Source: Adhaeribacter radiodurans (lineage in GTDB: Bacteria; Bacteroidota; Bacteroidia; Cytophagales; Hymenobacteraceae). Taken from it: a stretch of 64,000 nt of DNA. Numbering within the stretch: position 1 is the first letter of the stretch; the number at the start of each line of letters is the position of its first letter. The stretch is from assembly GCF_014075995.1 (NCBI RefSeq), contig NZ_CP055153.1, forward strand, positions 5,518,001 through 5,582,000, written 5' to 3'. The notes below the pieces were generated by a model. That model was not told the DNA's origin. It saw only the letters and a program-made list of their open reading frames with translations, and ran no database searches. The position numbers and the translations under genes were made by a program. Of this stretch, positions 24,094 to 34,344 are shown piece after piece.

Positions 24094-27000
24094 TTATTTA
24101 GTAAATAAGATTCTCTGCGTTTGGGCAGAACGCGTAGTTTGTAAACGAAGAATATACATACCATTCGGCTGACTGGTTTTAGGCTGCCAAATTACTTCGT
24201 ACGCTTTATTGGCTTGCGCTTCGCCCTGGAATAAAGTAGTTACCTCCTGGCCTTGCGAATCGTACACTTTTAAACTCACCGGTTGCGTTTGGGGTAAGGT
24301 AAAGCTGGCAGTAACTTTATCTTTGACTGGATTTGGGTAAGCTTGTAGCGGACTTAATTCTGCTTTAACTTTAGGTTCTTCTGCCAGTGCAGTTTCTCTC
24401 TCGGCTAGTATAGAACTGGTTTCCGGAGCAACTTTCACGAGCCAGTAGTCGCTACTGCCTTGGCTGGGCTGCGTTCTGTCACCGCTTACTCCCGACTCGG
24501 AACGGCCACCCAGTAGAAAGCCCCCATCTGCTGTTTGCAAGGCCATCCGGATTTCGTCGTAGTTACTACCGCCAAAACGTTTGTCCCATTGCTTGATGCC
24601 CGTGCTGGAAGTTTTAACAATCCAATAATCGCTGCTACCCTGGTTACTCTGTGTTTTATCGCCGCTCACTCCTGACTCTGACCGGCCCGCCAGTAAGTAG
24701 CCGCCTTCCTGGGTGAGCAGAATGGTGCGCAGGCCTTCGTGGCCGCTGCCGCCAAAACGCTTGTCCCACAACTTTTCCCCGCTGCTGTTTAGCTTTAGCA
24801 TCCAGAAGTCCTTGCCCCCCTGGCTATTCTGACTGCGGTCGCCCTCGGCTCCCGATGTACTATGGCCGGCGATAAAGAGATTACCTGTAGAAGTACCCGT
24901 ACTACCCACATCCATTAAATTATCTTCGCCGGTGCCGCCAAAACGTTTATCCCACACTTTGTTGCCGCTGCTGCTCACGCGCACCAGCCAATAATCGGCG
25001 CCGCCCCGGCTCGCCTGCGTTTTATCGCCACTTATACCCGAAAATGAGCTGCCCCCCAGTAAGTAGTCGCCGTTTATGGTTAAAGCTAAACCTTCCAGAT
25101 TTTCGTTTAAAGACCCGCCAAAGCGTTTGTCCCAGATTTTAGTACCATCGCCTTTAATTTTCACCAGCCAGTAATCCTGGCCGCCCCGGCTACTCTGGCT
25201 TTTATCGCCACTCACCGGGGAATTGCTCATGCCGGCCAGCAAGTATTCGCCAGTAGAAAGCTGAATAACTTTCTTGATTTCGTCCGAGCCCGTGCCACCA
25301 AAGCGTTTATCCCACACCTTCGTGCCATTGCTATTAATTTTTATTATCCAGCAGTCGCGGCCACCACGGCTCGTTTGGCTTTTATCGCCGCTACTACCCG
25401 ACTCGGAACTACCGCCCAGCAGGTAGCCGCCATCCGATGTTTGAATGAGGGTGTTCAGGTAATCTTCCCCGGAGCCGCCGTAGCGTTTATCCCAGAGCTT
25501 TTTGCCGTTCTTATCACTTTTTACAATCCAGTAATCGTTTAAGCCTTGGCTAGGTTGGGTTTTGTCGCCGCTAATACCTGAATTAGTGTAGCCGCCAGAT
25601 AAGTAACCGCCGTCAGAAGTTTTAATTACCGCGGTAAAGCCTTCGGTACCTGAGCCACCGTAACGCATATTCCAGGCAGAGGTAACCGGCGGCATTTCAT
25701 CTTTTATTTTTACTACCCAGTAATCTCCTTTGTCATTCGATAAAATGCCGGTAGTATCGCGGGTAGCTTCGGTTTTGTCTCCGCCTATGCCGGCATTATA
25801 AGTAGTACCCGCTAGTACATAGCTACCATCGGGAGTAGCTACTATGGCCTGTAGTTCATCATAATTGCGGCTGCCAATAGTTCTATCCCATTTTTTAGTA
25901 CCTTCGCCGGTAATCTTAAGTACCCAGTAATCTTCCTCGCCCGGAAAGAAGAGGTAATATCCGCCGCCTCCTGCCGGATAGGTGTATCGTTCTCCTACTC
26001 GGGTATTTTCGCTTTTATCTCTTCCTTTATAAGAATCGGAAGTACCAGCAAGAATGTAATCTCCATCTGGCGCAGCAATAATAGTGCGCAGTAAAGAATT
26101 ACCTGTATAATACCACCCGCCCGGCCCGGTACTTATTTCAGTTCTAACGCCACCATACGTTTTATCCCACAATTTAGATCCTTTCGCATCTATTTTTAGT
26201 AACCAATAGTCACGTAATTGCCCGTCGTTGTCATTGGTTTTATCGCTATTCTTATCTGCATTAGAATAACCGCCTACCAGGTAACCACCATCGGGGGTGG
26301 CAAACAGAGCGGTTAAAATGGAACTACCCGCCTGGTATTCGCAATCTTTTGGGTCTTCGTACGGGCAGTCCTCATACTCGTACGTTTGTTTAAATCCGCC
26401 ATAGGTTTTATCCCAAAGTTTGGTGCCATCTTCTTTTAGGCGTACAATCCAATAATCTTCAAATCCCCGGCTGGCTTGGCTTTTATCCCCGGATTTACCC
26501 GAGGCAGAAGAACCACCAACCAGATAGCCACCTTCCGTAGCTGCAGTAAGCGCGGTTAGATTTTCCGCTTCACTACCACCATACGTCCGGTCCCAAAGCT
26601 TCGTACCTGTAGCATTAATTTTCAGGAGCCAATAGTCGGTACTGCCTTTACTAATTTGGCTTTTATCGCCCGATATACCCGAAGTAGAAGTTCCACCCAA
26701 TAAATACCCGCCATCCGGAGTAGCTAAAAGGGTAATCAGGTTATCGGCTTCCCGGCCGCCGTAAACCTTATCCCAAATTTTCGTACCCGTAGCATCTATT
26801 TTTATTAACCAATAATCGTAGTTTCCTTTATTGGCCTGACTTTTATCACCAGAAACCCCAGAAGCTGAGGCCCCACCTAACAAATAGCCACCATCCGGAG
26901 TAGAGATAATAGCAGTAAGACTATCTGATTTACTTCCTCCGTAGGTTTTATCCCATACTTTTACTCCCTGCGCGTTTAGTTTAACCAGCCAATAATCTTT

Positions 27001-28773
27001 GTTACCTCTGCTAGTGTTGCTCTTATCGGCTGATTTACCCGAAACAGAATAACCACCCACTAAATAACCGCCATCCGGAGTAGCAATCATGGCGGTAAGC
27101 ACCTCCCGATTAAAACCACCGAAGGTTTTATCCCACAATTTTTTAATTAATTTCTTTTCTTCTACGATAAAACTTCGATCGACCAAGGCTGGGTTGTAAG
27201 TACCATTACCCGCTTGGATGGCTTGCAGGTGAACGGTACCTTCTCCGGTTAGAGTTACCTTATTACCACTTACGGTTGCCGGGCCAGATACCACCTTAAA
27301 AGTAACAGACAACCCGGAATTAGCTTTGGCCGAAAGAGTAAAAGGCGGATCACCCACTGCTTTGTTCAACAAAATAGGAGCAAAAGTAATGGATTGATTC
27401 AGACGAATTTTATTATCCAGTTTTTCTACCCAATACCCAGACCGGGCTTCGGATTTATCACCGCTAATGCCGGAGTTAGAAGTACCTCCTAAAATATATC
27501 CGCCATCACTCGTTTGCTGAACGGAAGCAAAAAAGTCGTAATCAATTCCGCCAATAGTTTTATCCCATTCTTTGGTGCCATCAGCTCTTAATTTAATCAG
27601 CCAGAAGTCTGTATCGCATTCATCATCGTTACAAGGGCCTTTAACGGGTTCGGTTTTATCATCGCTAATGCCAGAAGATGAACCGCCACCCAAAATATAA
27701 CCACCATCCTGAGTTGGCTGCGCCGTGGTGAGCCAGTCTTCCTTATTGCCCCCGTAAGTCTTATTCCAAACCTGGGTGCCATCGGCTTTTAGTTTTATAA
27801 TGCCGTAATCATGCGAATAGGTGGATGTTGTAGCTGTATAGCCGGCCACATACCCGCCATCAGGGGTAGCCTGTAAAGAAGTTAAGTCTCTAACGTCTAA
27901 AACTTTTTCCCATAATGGCGTACCATCTGCCTTTAGTTTTATTATCCGGGTATCGCCGTAAAAACTGCCAGCAAGCAAATAGCCGTTATCCGAGGTTAGT
28001 ACTAAATTAACCAGATTGTCATACTGATTCTCCCCGAAACTTTTATCCCAGATTTTACGCCCACTCGCATCCATTTTTACCACCCACCAATCCCACCCTC
28101 CTTTACTTGGCTCGGTTTTATCGACGTTTGCTCCAGATTCCGAATGGCCACCTAGTATATAATCGCCTTCTTTGGTTTGCTGAACCGATACTAAATAGTC
28201 ATAATTATCACCGCCAAATGTTTTATCCCATTGTTTATTACCACTAGCATCTATTTTCACTATCCAATAGTCGTTGGTAATATTACCAAATTCATCTTGT
28301 TTGCCTTTATTGGCTTCGGACTTATCGCCACTAATACCGGAATAAGAAGTTCCTCCCAGAATATACCCCCCATCACTCGTTTGCTGCAGCGAACGTAATT
28401 CATCTCTGCTATTACCACCAAATGTTTTATCCCAAGCTTTGGAACCATCCGCCTTCAGCTTTACTATCCAATAATCGCCGGTATAATAAGAGTTATTATC
28501 TGTACCCGGATCCCTATTTGGTTCTGTTTTATCGCCCGCTTTTCCGGACGTGGAACTACCTCCCAGAATATAGCCGCCGTCACTCGTTTGTTGGACCAGA
28601 ACTAAATCATCGGTGCCATCTCCGCCTAAGGTGTTATCCCAAACTTTGGATTGAGCTAAAGTTCCGGTTGTAAAGCTAAACAGGAATAACAGGAGCACGC
28701 TTATAATGCGCCATCCGGGTGATAATACTAGTTCAAATTGGCTCCGGTATAAACCAGATAATTGAATTTTCAT
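24094..28773 (-). CDS. Large T9SS-secreted repeat protein, propeller-like
   Basis: 1559 residues. An N-terminal signal peptide ends near LFSFTTGTLAQ (about 41). The body has about 21 repeats of 55-80 residues with the pattern 'xWDKxFGGxxxDxxxxxxxTxDGGYLLGGxSxSGxSGDKSxxxxGxxDYWLVKxxxxG'. After the seventh repeat an Ig-like spacer (about 455-545; FAPILLNKAVGDPPFTLSA) interrupts the array. The C-terminal 80 residues (LQAYPNPVKDKVTASFTLP ... GMYILRLQTTRSAQTQRILF) form a type A T9SS sorting domain, so it should be exported to the cell surface. The repeats before the spacer, the block after it and the last block (WDKRFGG type) form sub-families, suggesting separate expansions. Function unknown; an adhesin or binding scaffold is plausible. 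Confidence 0.88.
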   Translation of the reverse strand: MKIQLSGLYRSQFELVLSPGWRIISVLLLFLFSFTTGTLAQSKVWDNTLGGDGTDDLVLVQQTSDGGYILGGSSTSGKAGDKTEPNRDPGTDNNSYYTGDYWIVKLKADGSKAWDKTFGGNSRDELRSLQQTSDGGYILGGTSYSGISGDKSEANKGKQDEFGNITNDYWIVKIDASGNKQWDKTFGGDNYDYLVSVQQTKEGDYILGGHSESGANVDKTEPSKGGWDWWVVKMDASGRKIWDKSFGENQYDNLVNLVLTSDNGYLLAGSFYGDTRIIKLKADGTPLWEKVLDVRDLTSLQATPDGGYVAGYTATTSTYSHDYGIIKLKADGTQVWNKTYGGNKEDWLTTAQPTQDGGYILGGGSSSGISDDKTEPVKGPCNDDECDTDFWLIKLRADGTKEWDKTIGGIDYDFFASVQQTSDGGYILGGTSNSGISGDKSEARSGYWVEKLDNKIRLNQSITFAPILLNKAVGDPPFTLSAKANSGLSVTFKVVSGPATVSGNKVTLTGEGTVHLQAIQAGNGTYNPALVDRSFIVEEKKLIKKLWDKTFGGFNREVLTAMIATPDGGYLVGGYSVSGKSADKSNTSRGNKDYWLVKLNAQGVKVWDKTYGGSKSDSLTAIISTPDGGYLLGGASASGVSGDKSQANKGNYDYWLIKIDATGTKIWDKVYGGREADNLITLLATPDGGYLLGGTSTSGISGDKSQISKGSTDYWLLKINATGTKLWDRTYGGSEAENLTALTAATEGGYLVGGSSASGKSGDKSQASRGFEDYWIVRLKEDGTKLWDKTYGGFKQTYEYEDCPYEDPKDCEYQAGSSILTALFATPDGGYLVGGYSNADKNSDKTNDNDGQLRDYWLLKIDAKGSKLWDKTYGGVRTEISTGPGGWYYTGNSLLRTIIAAPDGDYILAGTSDSYKGRDKSENTRVGERYTYPAGGGGYYLFFPGEEDYWVLKITGEGTKKWDRTIGSRNYDELQAIVATPDGSYVLAGTTYNAGIGGDKTEATRDTTGILSNDKGDYWVVKIKDEMPPVTSAWNMRYGGSGTEGFTAVIKTSDGGYLSGGYTNSGISGDKTQPSQGLNDYWIVKSDKNGKKLWDKRYGGSGEDYLNTLIQTSDGGYLLGGSSESGSSGDKSQTSRGGRDCWIIKINSNGTKVWDKRFGGTGSDEIKKVIQLSTGEYLLAGMSNSPVSGDKSQSSRGGQDYWLVKIKGDGTKIWDKRFGGSLNENLEGLALTINGDYLLGGSSFSGISGDKTQASRGGADYWLVRVSSSGNKVWDKRFGGTGEDNLMDVGSTGTSTGNLFIAGHSTSGAEGDRSQNSQGGKDFWMLKLNSSGEKLWDKRFGGSGHEGLRTILLTQEGGYLLAGRSESGVSGDKTQSNQGSSDYWIVKTSSTGIKQWDKRFGGSNYDEIRMALQTADGGFLLGGRSESGVSGDRTQPSQGSSDYWLVKVAPETSSILAERETALAEEPKVKAELSPLQAYPNPVKDKVTASFTLPQTQPVSLKVYDSQGQEVTTLFQGEAQANKAYEVIWQPKTSQPNGMYILRLQTTRSAQTQRILFTK

Positions 28774-29942
28774 TGTTATTTAGATGAATGATTAAGTAAA
28801 ATGAGTGAAAAGAAGCTTGTTTTCAGGCTAAAACGGACGATGGTTAATTTCTAAGTCTATCATCATTGGAAAAGGGAATTAGTAAATGACCGGCCTTATT
28901 ACTTCTTAAATCAGCTTCGTTCTATAAATTAGCTCCCGGGCAAAGATTCTTCCAGAGGAAGAGTACCAATTGCTACCAGAACAATGCTCCCATCAAATGA
29001 CAAAAAGGAGAATTTATCGGGAAGGAAGTAAGCTTGCAGTTGCAACTGGTACCTATTAGTAATTTGGTTAGGGGCAGCTAAACTGTTTCGGGTAAAGGCA
29101 CTTGTTTTTAACTGACATAAAGCTTTCTACTTAGAGGAGCAGTAGCGCTAAGAGCACTAATTCTAAAATTAATTTTTCAGAATTGAAGAATGCTTTTTAG
29201 CGCTATAGCTTAGATGGAGTAAAGAAAAACCAGCTCTAATTTTGGCAACTACTCTGTTATACATCCATGATAAAAGAAAAATAAAAAGCCCAACTTTTAC
29301 GTAAATTCTCATAACATTTCAATCTGGCATACCAGTAAATTGCGAATTACTTATTCAAATTTTTCTAACCCGATGAACAGTTACAATCAGGGAAGATAAT
29401 TTTTACCGCTTAAAGAAAGCTTGTCAAACTGGCTCTAAGGGCAAAGCTGACTAGTAAACACGCAGTACATCTAAATGGCTGAGTGATTGGTGAGGTGTGG
29501 CGGAAGTTTTAACTAAGCAAAATAACTCATTCTTAGCCTAATCCCAGAACTCCATTCGTCCATAAGGCCAGGAAAAGAATTTCTACTTTCCCTCTTGCCA
29601 TTAATCTTATGTTCTATAGTATTAGATTATAACAAAGCGTTATTTGTTACCCGCTTTTTCTAAATATTTCTTTAAAAATAAATAAAACGAGGCCGTGCTT
29701 CTTTGAAGGAGAGAAGGAGTTATATAAATGAGCAAATTTAAAGCTGTAGTATAACTAAGAAGAAAGTTAATTAAAGGATTCGAACAGATGATTTTAAAGC
29801 AGAAATAACAATCAGCGTTTCGTTTTATATTTCTTAAAAACCTAGTATATTAAAGAATTCATAGCCAAGTTATTGCCAGTTTGTAGATTCTTCTTTTTCA
29901 ACTGTTTTTTTGAAGCAATTATCACCATTAACAGTTTGTTTT
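28774..29942. other. Long intergenic region, no gene recognised
   Basis: About 1.15 kb between divergent genes. No open frame of note, tRNA, repeat copy or terminator was found. It must contain the promoters of the T9SS cargo protein and EF-G2, but no consensus TAnnTTTG box stands out. Confidence 0.5.
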
Positions 29943-32078
29943 ATGAAAGCTTACGACGAAAAACACATTAAAAACGTGGTGCTAATTGGCTCTGCGAAAA
30001 GCGGCAAAACTACCCTAGCCGAAACCATGCTGTTTGAAGCAGGAATTATTAACCGGCGGGGAACCGTAGAAGAAAAAAACACTATTTCGGATTACCAGGA
30101 AATAGAGCGGGAACGGGGTAGTTCGGTGTATGCTACTACTTTGCACACCGAATGGCGGGATTATAAAATTAATATTATGGATACTCCCGGTCTGGACGAT
30201 TTTATTGGCGAAGTAATTACCTCTATTACCGTGTGCGATACTGTGGTTTTAGTGCTGAACGCGCAAAATGGCGTGGAAGTAGGTACCGAAGTACTCTGGG
30301 ATTACGTAGACCGGTATAACAAACCCACCATTCTGGCAATAAATCAATTGGATACAGATAAGGCCAATTTTAATCAAACTCTGGAAGAAGCAAAAGCTTT
30401 TTTCGGTTCGGCGGTTACTGTAATGCAATATCCTTTAAATGCGGGTTTAGGCTTTAACTGCATTATTGATTTACTGAAAATGGTAATGTACAAATTTCCG
30501 GCAGGTGGTGGCAAACCGGAAAAACTACCCATTCCCGATAGCGAAAAAGAAAGAGCCGATGCCCTGCATAACGAACTAGTAGAAAAAGCCGCCGAAAACG
30601 ACGAAGCTTTAATGGAGCAATATTTTGAAAAAGGCAGTCTGGACGAAGATGAACTACGCGAAGGTTTAAAAATAGGCATGATGAAGCACCAGGTATTCCC
30701 GGTGTTTTGCTTATCGGCTAAAAAAGATATGGGCACCGGCCGTATGATGGGATTTATCGATAACGTAGCTCCTTCGGCAGTAGAGATGCCCGCCGGTATT
30801 ACCGAAGAAGGCCAAAAAGTACCCTGCGATCCGAACGCTCCTACCCGCCTGTTTATTTTTAAAACGTTAATTGAACCGCACCTGGGCCGTTTGTCTTTTT
30901 TTAAAGTTCTGGCCGGCGAAGTAGCTATTGGGATGGAACTGTTCAACGAAAAAACAAATACTTCCGAACGAATTGGTCAGTTGTTCATCGCGGATGGCAA
31001 GAACCGCAACCCAATAGAAAGATTAAAAGCCGGTGATATAGGTTGTACGCTAAAATTGAAGAATACTTTTACTAATCATACGCTCAACGGCAAAGGCGCT
31101 AAAGGCAACATTCAACCTATAATTTTTCCGGCCTACAAAACCCGGGTGGCCATTGTTGCCAAAAACAAGCAGGACGAAGAGAAATTAAGTGAATTATTAA
31201 ACGAAGTTCACCTGGAAGACCAAACGATTGGCATTGAATACAACCAGGAATTAAAGCAGTTTATTCTGGAAGCCCAAGGAGAATTACATTTGGCCTTAAT
31301 GAAATGGCGCCTGGAGAATCTATCCAAAATACCCGTAGAGTTTCAGAAAGTGCGGGTGCCCTACCGGGAAACTATTCAGAAACCAGCTTTGGCGTCGTAC
31401 CGGCACAAAAAACAATCGGGTGGAGCGGGCCAGTTTGGCGAAGTATTCATGAAAATTGAGCCTTATTACGATGGAATGCCTTCGGTGAAAGAATTCTCGG
31501 TGCGGGAAACCGAAACTGTAGATTTGCCTTGGGGCGGAAAACTCGTGTTTAATAATTGCATTGTGGGTGGCGTGATTGATGCGCGTTTTATTCCGGCCAT
31601 TTTAAAAGGTGTAATGGAGAAAATGTCGCAGGGTCCGCTTACTGGTTCTTACGTACGCGACGTGCGGGTAAGCGTATACGATGGTAAGATGCACCCGGTA
31701 GATAGCAACGATATTTCTTTTAAAATTGCCGGTACCATGGCCTTCCGCGATGCTTTTTTACAGGCGGAACCCCTCCTGCTGGAACCTATTCAGGAAGTAG
31801 AAGTTTCGGTGCCGGCAGCTATTATGGGCGATGCCATGACCGAGCTTCAAATCCGGCGCAGTATTATTCTGAATATGGAAAGTGAAAAAGATGCCCAGGT
31901 CATAAAAGCCCGCATCCCTCTAGCGGAATTAGATAAGTTTTTATCGGCTTTGCGGAATATTAGCCAGGGCCGGGCCAAAGTACGTAATCATTTTGCCGAT
32001 TATGCCCCGGTTCCATCGGATCTGCAAAAACGCATTACCGAAGAATACCACCAATTAGAAATGGCGGAAATGCATTAA
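29943..32078 (+). CDS. EF-G2, elongation factor G paralogue lacking the catalytic His
   Basis: 711 residues with the five-domain EF-G layout: G domain (1 to about 280), domain II (about 300-400), then domains III-V including the conserved KQSGGAGQFGEVFMKIEP. The P-loop is intact (GSAKSGKT, 16-23). However, G3 is DTPGL (80-84) where canonical EF-G has DTPGH, and G4 is NQLD (134-137) instead of NKxD. Switch I reads RERGSSVYAT rather than the usual ERGITI. Loss of the G3 His predicts very weak GTP hydrolysis. As recalled, Bacteroides EF-G2 has the same kinds of changes and supports translation during nutrient limitation without GTPase activity. The ATG at 29943 is preferred to an in-frame TTG 33 bases upstream. 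No partner genes adjoin it. Confidence 0.9.
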   Translation: MKAYDEKHIKNVVLIGSAKSGKTTLAETMLFEAGIINRRGTVEEKNTISDYQEIERERGSSVYATTLHTEWRDYKINIMDTPGLDDFIGEVITSITVCDTVVLVLNAQNGVEVGTEVLWDYVDRYNKPTILAINQLDTDKANFNQTLEEAKAFFGSAVTVMQYPLNAGLGFNCIIDLLKMVMYKFPAGGGKPEKLPIPDSEKERADALHNELVEKAAENDEALMEQYFEKGSLDEDELREGLKIGMMKHQVFPVFCLSAKKDMGTGRMMGFIDNVAPSAVEMPAGITEEGQKVPCDPNAPTRLFIFKTLIEPHLGRLSFFKVLAGEVAIGMELFNEKTNTSERIGQLFIADGKNRNPIERLKAGDIGCTLKLKNTFTNHTLNGKGAKGNIQPIIFPAYKTRVAIVAKNKQDEEKLSELLNEVHLEDQTIGIEYNQELKQFILEAQGELHLALMKWRLENLSKIPVEFQKVRVPYRETIQKPALASYRHKKQSGGAGQFGEVFMKIEPYYDGMPSVKEFSVRETETVDLPWGGKLVFNNCIVGGVIDARFIPAILKGVMEKMSQGPLTGSYVRDVRVSVYDGKMHPVDSNDISFKIAGTMAFRDAFLQAEPLLLEPIQEVEVSVPAAIMGDAMTELQIRRSIILNMESEKDAQVIKARIPLAELDKFLSALRNISQGRAKVRNHFADYAPVPSDLQKRITEEYHQLEMAEMH

Positions 32079-32603
32079 AGCTTTTTGTTTCTTTTTACCA
32101 AACGATAATTAAAATCTTATTTTAAGAAGCTCACCTGTATTACTAATAACGATTATTTAGTTTGTAAGTAGTATAAGGTTTATTATTTGCTTGTTCTATT
32201 CGGAATAATGTCGAAGTTATCTTATTAAGTTGAAGTAAAATAAAGCTAATTACTTTATTTGGAGCCTTTTCAAGTCTCCATTCAGCGGTGCCAACTTATT
32301 TTACAGGTAACCAGTTTGCCTCATGGCCGGCGGGCCTAGCGAGTGCTCCATAGCCAAACTGGTATTTGTTTTTAATTGCTCCCTTATACCACGAATTTAC
32401 ATTCAGCATTGCCGCCTACTTAAGTTACATTTTACTCTACTCTTAAAAGTAATCAAGCTGATTATAACCAGTTATATTTATTTTCCAAGGGTACTTGCTC
32501 AACTAAAAAATCTCAGGACTAAACAGAATAAAACTCGATCTATAATCTTAAAAGCTAAATTTAATAAAATAAAGTAGTGCTATAATTTACAAGTATATTA
32601 TAG
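32079..32603. other. Intergenic region holding intergenic repeat copy 3
   Basis: Convergent gap between EF-G2 and the phosphodiesterase gene. Besides the repeat at 32252-32366 it is AT-rich, without a clear terminator. Confidence 0.5.
32252..32366 (+). repeat. Intergenic repeat, copy 3 (short form)
   Basis: It contains TTTGGAGCCTTTTCAAGTCT, CGGTGCCA, ACCAGTTTGCCTCATGGCCG, GCGGGCCTAGCGAGTGCTCC and ATAGCCAAACTGGT. The central arm is almost absent, leaving the outer stem ACCAGTTTGcC...ATGG with CCATAGCCAAACTGGT. This short form shows most clearly that the conserved ends pair with each other. Confidence 0.8.
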
Positions 32604-33848
32604 CTAAAAAGTTACCCATCGGTTTACAGTATTAGAAGGTGCTTCAAATATTATTTTATAAAAGCCAGAAGGCATTTGCTTTACGTTTAAAGTTGCTTTT
32701 CCTGATTTTAAATCCACTTCTTTCCATAAAGTATATTCGTCTTTACCACCATTTTTATATTTATTTGTAGTAGTAACTCCAATTTTTACTTTGCCTTTTT
32801 GTTCCAGTGCTTGCCAGGTTACTGCTATTTGTCCGTTGCGGTACGTTGCCGATGGCTCCGCAATAGATACTTTACCGGTAAAAGGTACCCCATCTACTTC
32901 TCTTTCGTTTTCGCGCGGAATACTAATATTTAAGAAGCGGGCTAAACTGGGCATAATATCAACCACGCCCGGATTTTGCTTAAACCGACCATTTAAATCT
33001 TGAGCATTAGTGACGATCCAGGTAGTGCGTTCGCGGTCTGATTGGCCGCCGTGACCTTTACCCTGGCTGTCGCGGCCATGGTCGGTGGTTATAATAATTA
33101 GCCAGTCTTCCGGAAAATTCTGCTGCCGGTTTTGAATGGCTTGCCAGATACGGCCAATCTGATCATCAGCCATTTGAATAGCCCGGTACATTTTTTCACC
33201 GTCGCCGTAGCGGTGCCCCATATCATCAGAATACTCCAGATAAACCCAGGATAAATCGGGTGCCTCCGCGCGGATATAACGGGTGGCTTCGTTGGTTACA
33301 TGTTCATCAATCTGGTGAATGTAGTTACTTTCTTTGTCGTGCGGGAAGTTTACAGTATCCAGTTCAAATCCATCAAAATGATAATCGAGTTTTATGTTTT
33401 GGGTTTGCGGCAAACCTTCGCCGACGAGCTTGGTGCGGTTATCGAGCCAGGTAGAAAAAATGGCTGTTTTTTTAGAAGGGTATTGCGTTTCGAAATAGCG
33501 AAAAATGGTAGGATAGTTATAGTTGGGGGCATCAATTTTGTTGTCCCACACATTATGTTTGTTTACCCAGGTACCCGTTAATAAGCTATTGTAGCCCACC
33601 GCCGATATGGTGGGAGTTTCGGAATACCCGCCTCTTTCACCGCCTACGTACGCGCGGGTATACCCGCCAACGGCCGCAATTTTCTTTAAATTAGGAGTAT
33701 TCTGTTTTTCAAGTACGTCGGCCGCAATGCCATCCACAATTATAAAAACTGCTTTCTTTTGCTTGCTCTGGGCAAAAACAGTTAAAGAATATAATAAGAA
33801 GAAACAAGCAACTAAAATAACTCTGAAGATAGAAAAAGGCACTTTCAT
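32604..33848 (-). CDS. Secreted type I phosphodiesterase / nucleotide pyrophosphatase family protein
   Basis: 414 residues with a signal peptide (about 1-26, ending VFAQ). The alkaline phosphatase superfamily metal sites are visible: FIIVDGIAAD (Asp39), the nucleophile region SETPTISAVGYNSLLTGTW (nucleophile probably Ser82 or Thr80), SDDMGHRYGDG and TTDHGRDSQGKGHGG. Such enzymes hydrolyse phosphodiesters or pyrophosphates outside the cytoplasm. The C-terminal 85 residues form an extra beta domain (TYRNGQIAVTWQALEQKGK) not needed for catalysis. It is a single gene, with an unrelated convergent neighbour. The substrate is unknown. Confidence 0.87.
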   Translation of the reverse strand: MKVPFSIFRVILVACFFLLYSLTVFAQSKQKKAVFIIVDGIAADVLEKQNTPNLKKIAAVGGYTRAYVGGERGGYSETPTISAVGYNSLLTGTWVNKHNVWDNKIDAPNYNYPTIFRYFETQYPSKKTAIFSTWLDNRTKLVGEGLPQTQNIKLDYHFDGFELDTVNFPHDKESNYIHQIDEHVTNEATRYIRAEAPDLSWVYLEYSDDMGHRYGDGEKMYRAIQMADDQIGRIWQAIQNRQQNFPEDWLIIITTDHGRDSQGKGHGGQSDRERTTWIVTNAQDLNGRFKQNPGVVDIMPSLARFLNISIPRENEREVDGVPFTGKVSIAEPSATYRNGQIAVTWQALEQKGKVKIGVTTTNKYKNGGKDEYTLWKEVDLKSGKATLNVKQMPSGFYKIIFEAPSNTVNRWVTF

Positions 33849-34344
33849 GTAATTAGATAAATTTCAAACTAAGTTTAGTATTTTTTTTAAGAATGTAACT
33901 GCCTTTAGGCTTATTGCTCTAAAAAATAAAGCAGCAATACCTTACTGTCAGGTTTAACAAGTGAGGCTCCTCCCGTTTTGCTCAAACTTAAAATAGCTTG
34001 TTTCAGCAACTACCGTAGTATTGTACTCTTTTTTACTATAAAGTACCCGCTTAACATTCATTTTCGAAAGCAAATTTTGTTTAGATGACGACTTACTTTT
34101 AAAAGAGAAAGTTCTGATGTATGCGAGGGCAATTTACCTGCCTTGACCTTTGCCTGTTTAAGAAACTTTCGTTACCTATGCGCCGCAAAATTTAGCGAAA
34201 TTCAAGTAAACGGAAGACGTAAAATGCCTTGGTTTTTTCTTTTAACTTATCTTTTTAAAACTGGTACCATAGCCCTACGTATGTATAAGGCAGCGAACAC
34301 TAATAAATGTATTACCTAACTTTTAACTAAGGCTAGAAGAAACT
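33849..34344. other. Intergenic region, nothing recognised
   Basis: About 500 bases between divergent genes. No open frame, tRNA or repeat copy was noticed. Confidence 0.5.

Noticed and set aside
24094-28773. Repetitive DNA that might be read as a repeat array
   Set aside because: It is the coding region of one T9SS cargo protein, and the repeats are protein repeats.
30374-30946. 190-codon open frame on the minus strand
   Set aside because: It lies completely inside the EF-G2 gene and has Ser/Pro-rich text with no family features; a shadow frame.
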